This document shows, one piece after another, positions 62,996 to 64,000 of a stretch of 64,000 nucleotides of DNA. The DNA is from Branchinecta lynchi (lineage: Eukaryota > Arthropoda > Branchiopoda > Anostraca > Branchinectidae): contig JAKZAP010000006.1 in NCBI GenBank assembly GCA_023053575.1, positions 16,253,280 to 16,317,279 of the forward strand, in the 5' to 3' direction. The position numbers and the translations under genes are program-made. The stretch's first letter is position 1, and the number at the start of each line of letters is the position of its first letter. The notes beneath the pieces were generated by a model. It was not told the DNA's origin and ran no database searches. It worked only from the letters and a program-made list of their open reading frames with translations.

Positions 62996-64000
62996 TATTT
63001 ATAACCCGCCATTTCGAAAGAGCGGAGTAAATATAAGAAAAAATAAACACATAAAGACACAGAAAAATACACTAATTTTCAATCTTCGGCCAGGAAGCAG
63101 TGGAGAAGGTTGTGCGCAGGTTGGGCTTCGTTGTCAATGATTTTTGGTAGCGACGAAGAAACATCCAAAAGGGTAACACTATAGCATCTTGAGCTTTGGA
63201 CTTCTTTGTCAATGTACAGTTGTGGCATAATTTCGACAAGTGGAGCAGGTGCTTTGCATCTTTAAAATAACATGATCTCTTTGAATGTTATGGCAAACCA
63301 TCATAGACAGTCTGTTGATTTGACGACGAACGATCCAAGAGAGACAGAAGCTTTGGATGCATTCAAACCATTTGACGAAGGGTTGAAATCCAGGTACTCA
63401 CATTTTGAGAGGTTAACTTCAAGGCCGATTTTGAGAAGTTCCGACGACAGCTTACAGACATTTTTGGTGAGTGTGGATCGGGTACGGCTTACTAACAGCA
63501 AGTCGTCCGCGTAAGCTATGTAGCTGAAGGCATGGTCTTTATAAAAGTAAGCAGGGTGTAGAGAATCGAGACAAGAAGATATGGCCGATTTGAAGATGTA
63601 GGGAGATAAGACTCCCCCTTGACGAACAGGAATAATCTCTGACAAGCTACCTTGCCATTTGAACCTTACTAACAACAGACTGACAACAGACAGATTTACG
63701 CCAGAAGTAATGAGAGAAAATAGGGCCTGAGAGTGCGTTATATTGTCAAAAGCACCAGCTATATCTATAGAACAAATATGAATAGCAGACTTCTCGCGGG
63801 TAGCCTGCTTCATCATTTTTGTCAATATGTGATGAGCGTGCGCACAACTGGCACTCGAACGGAATCCAAGCTGCATCGAACCAAAACGACATTTTTCAAC
63901 TAATTCTGGAAGAAGGATGTATTCCAGGATTTTGCTTATGGTACAAGAAACTGTAATACAGTTGATGACTATCTCTCCTTTCTGATGCAGAATCTCCGGG
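62996..64000 (-). mobile_element. LINE fragment A: reverse transcriptase to TTAC tail, entering from the right edge
   Basis: On the minus strand it runs from the window edge through the RT, a frameshifted C-terminus (63080-63290) and a UTR with TTTACTCCG, then AATAAA and TTAC repeats at 62985-63000. The UTR resembles that of the LINE at 1-674. The C-terminal part recurs as an orphan at 20767-20910. Confidence 0.78.
63301..64000 (-). pseudogene. Reverse transcriptase of LINE fragment A (partial)
   Basis: The frame enters from the right edge. It contains CTISKILEYILLPELVEK, then LGFRSSASCAHA, motif A IDIAGAFDNI (catalytic Asp), motif B VRQGGVLSPYIF, motif C YADDLLL (catalytic Asp pair) and GLEVNLSKCEYLDFN. 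It stops at KSTDCL (63301). The natural C-terminal continuation, containing LHLSKLCHNC and WMFLRRYQKS, is in another frame downstream, so a small indel near 63290 has broken it. It is a relic unless the window edge hides otherwise. Confidence 0.78.

Overview
This window is eukaryotic, from a metazoan that is most likely an invertebrate. Coding pieces are split by GT-AG introns, and the rest is dense with retrotransposons, foldback DNA elements, satellites and microsatellites. I see no bacterial operons, tRNA, rRNA or CRISPR array. The species cannot be named from the sequence alone.

Host gene: the only host gene I can support is a SMG9 homologue (nonsense-mediated mRNA decay) on the minus strand, from a probable first coding exon at 30910-31234 to a probable terminal exon at 15013-15121. 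Exons with good splice sites and matching phases lie at 28346-28526 (P-loop), 24112-24259, 19983-20131, 19029-19176 and 15700-15829. One or more exons between 15700 and 15122 were not identified with confidence. The introns hold LINE fragments and dispersed repeats.

Left part (1-12000): the 3' end of a non-LTR element is followed by a nearly intact, env-bearing, errantivirus-like Ty3/gypsy provirus on the minus strand (675-11914). Its order is 5' LTR, tandem-repeat leader, gag, pol, env, an extra ORF, 3' LTR. The 294-bp LTRs differ at one position, so it is recent. gag and pol are joined by a textbook -1 frameshift signal: a TTTAAAC heptamer, a 5-nt spacer and a bulged 10-bp hairpin. The extra ORF after env carries an integrase-type H2C2 zinc-binding segment joined to a basic patch and an acidic tail. 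It is the most unusual coding feature here.

Middle part (12000-38000): SMG9 plus several families of dispersed repeats. Three are present as inverted pairs: A at 16.1-17.8 and 32.9-34.8 kb, C at 24.4-25.9 and 35.3-36.2 kb, and B at 22.0-23.5 and 53.3-55.4 kb. There is also a 704-bp hAT-like foldback with an 8-bp target duplication, and a TIR element in SMG9 intron 1.

Right part (38000-64000): a nest of elements. A nearly full-length LINE (about 38707-43602) lies in a roughly 215-bp satellite. A related truncated LINE is cut in two by a complete second Ty3/gypsy element (45236-52665, minus strand, 446-bp LTRs, 4-bp CGGG target duplication, no env). Repeat B, a Helitron-like candidate, interrupts a neighbouring repeat. 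A satellite, two MITEs with TAAGGCGTA ends, diverged repeats and two more LINE 3' regions on the minus strand follow. The second gypsy element uses the same TTTAAAC heptamer at its gag-pol junction, with a different hairpin.
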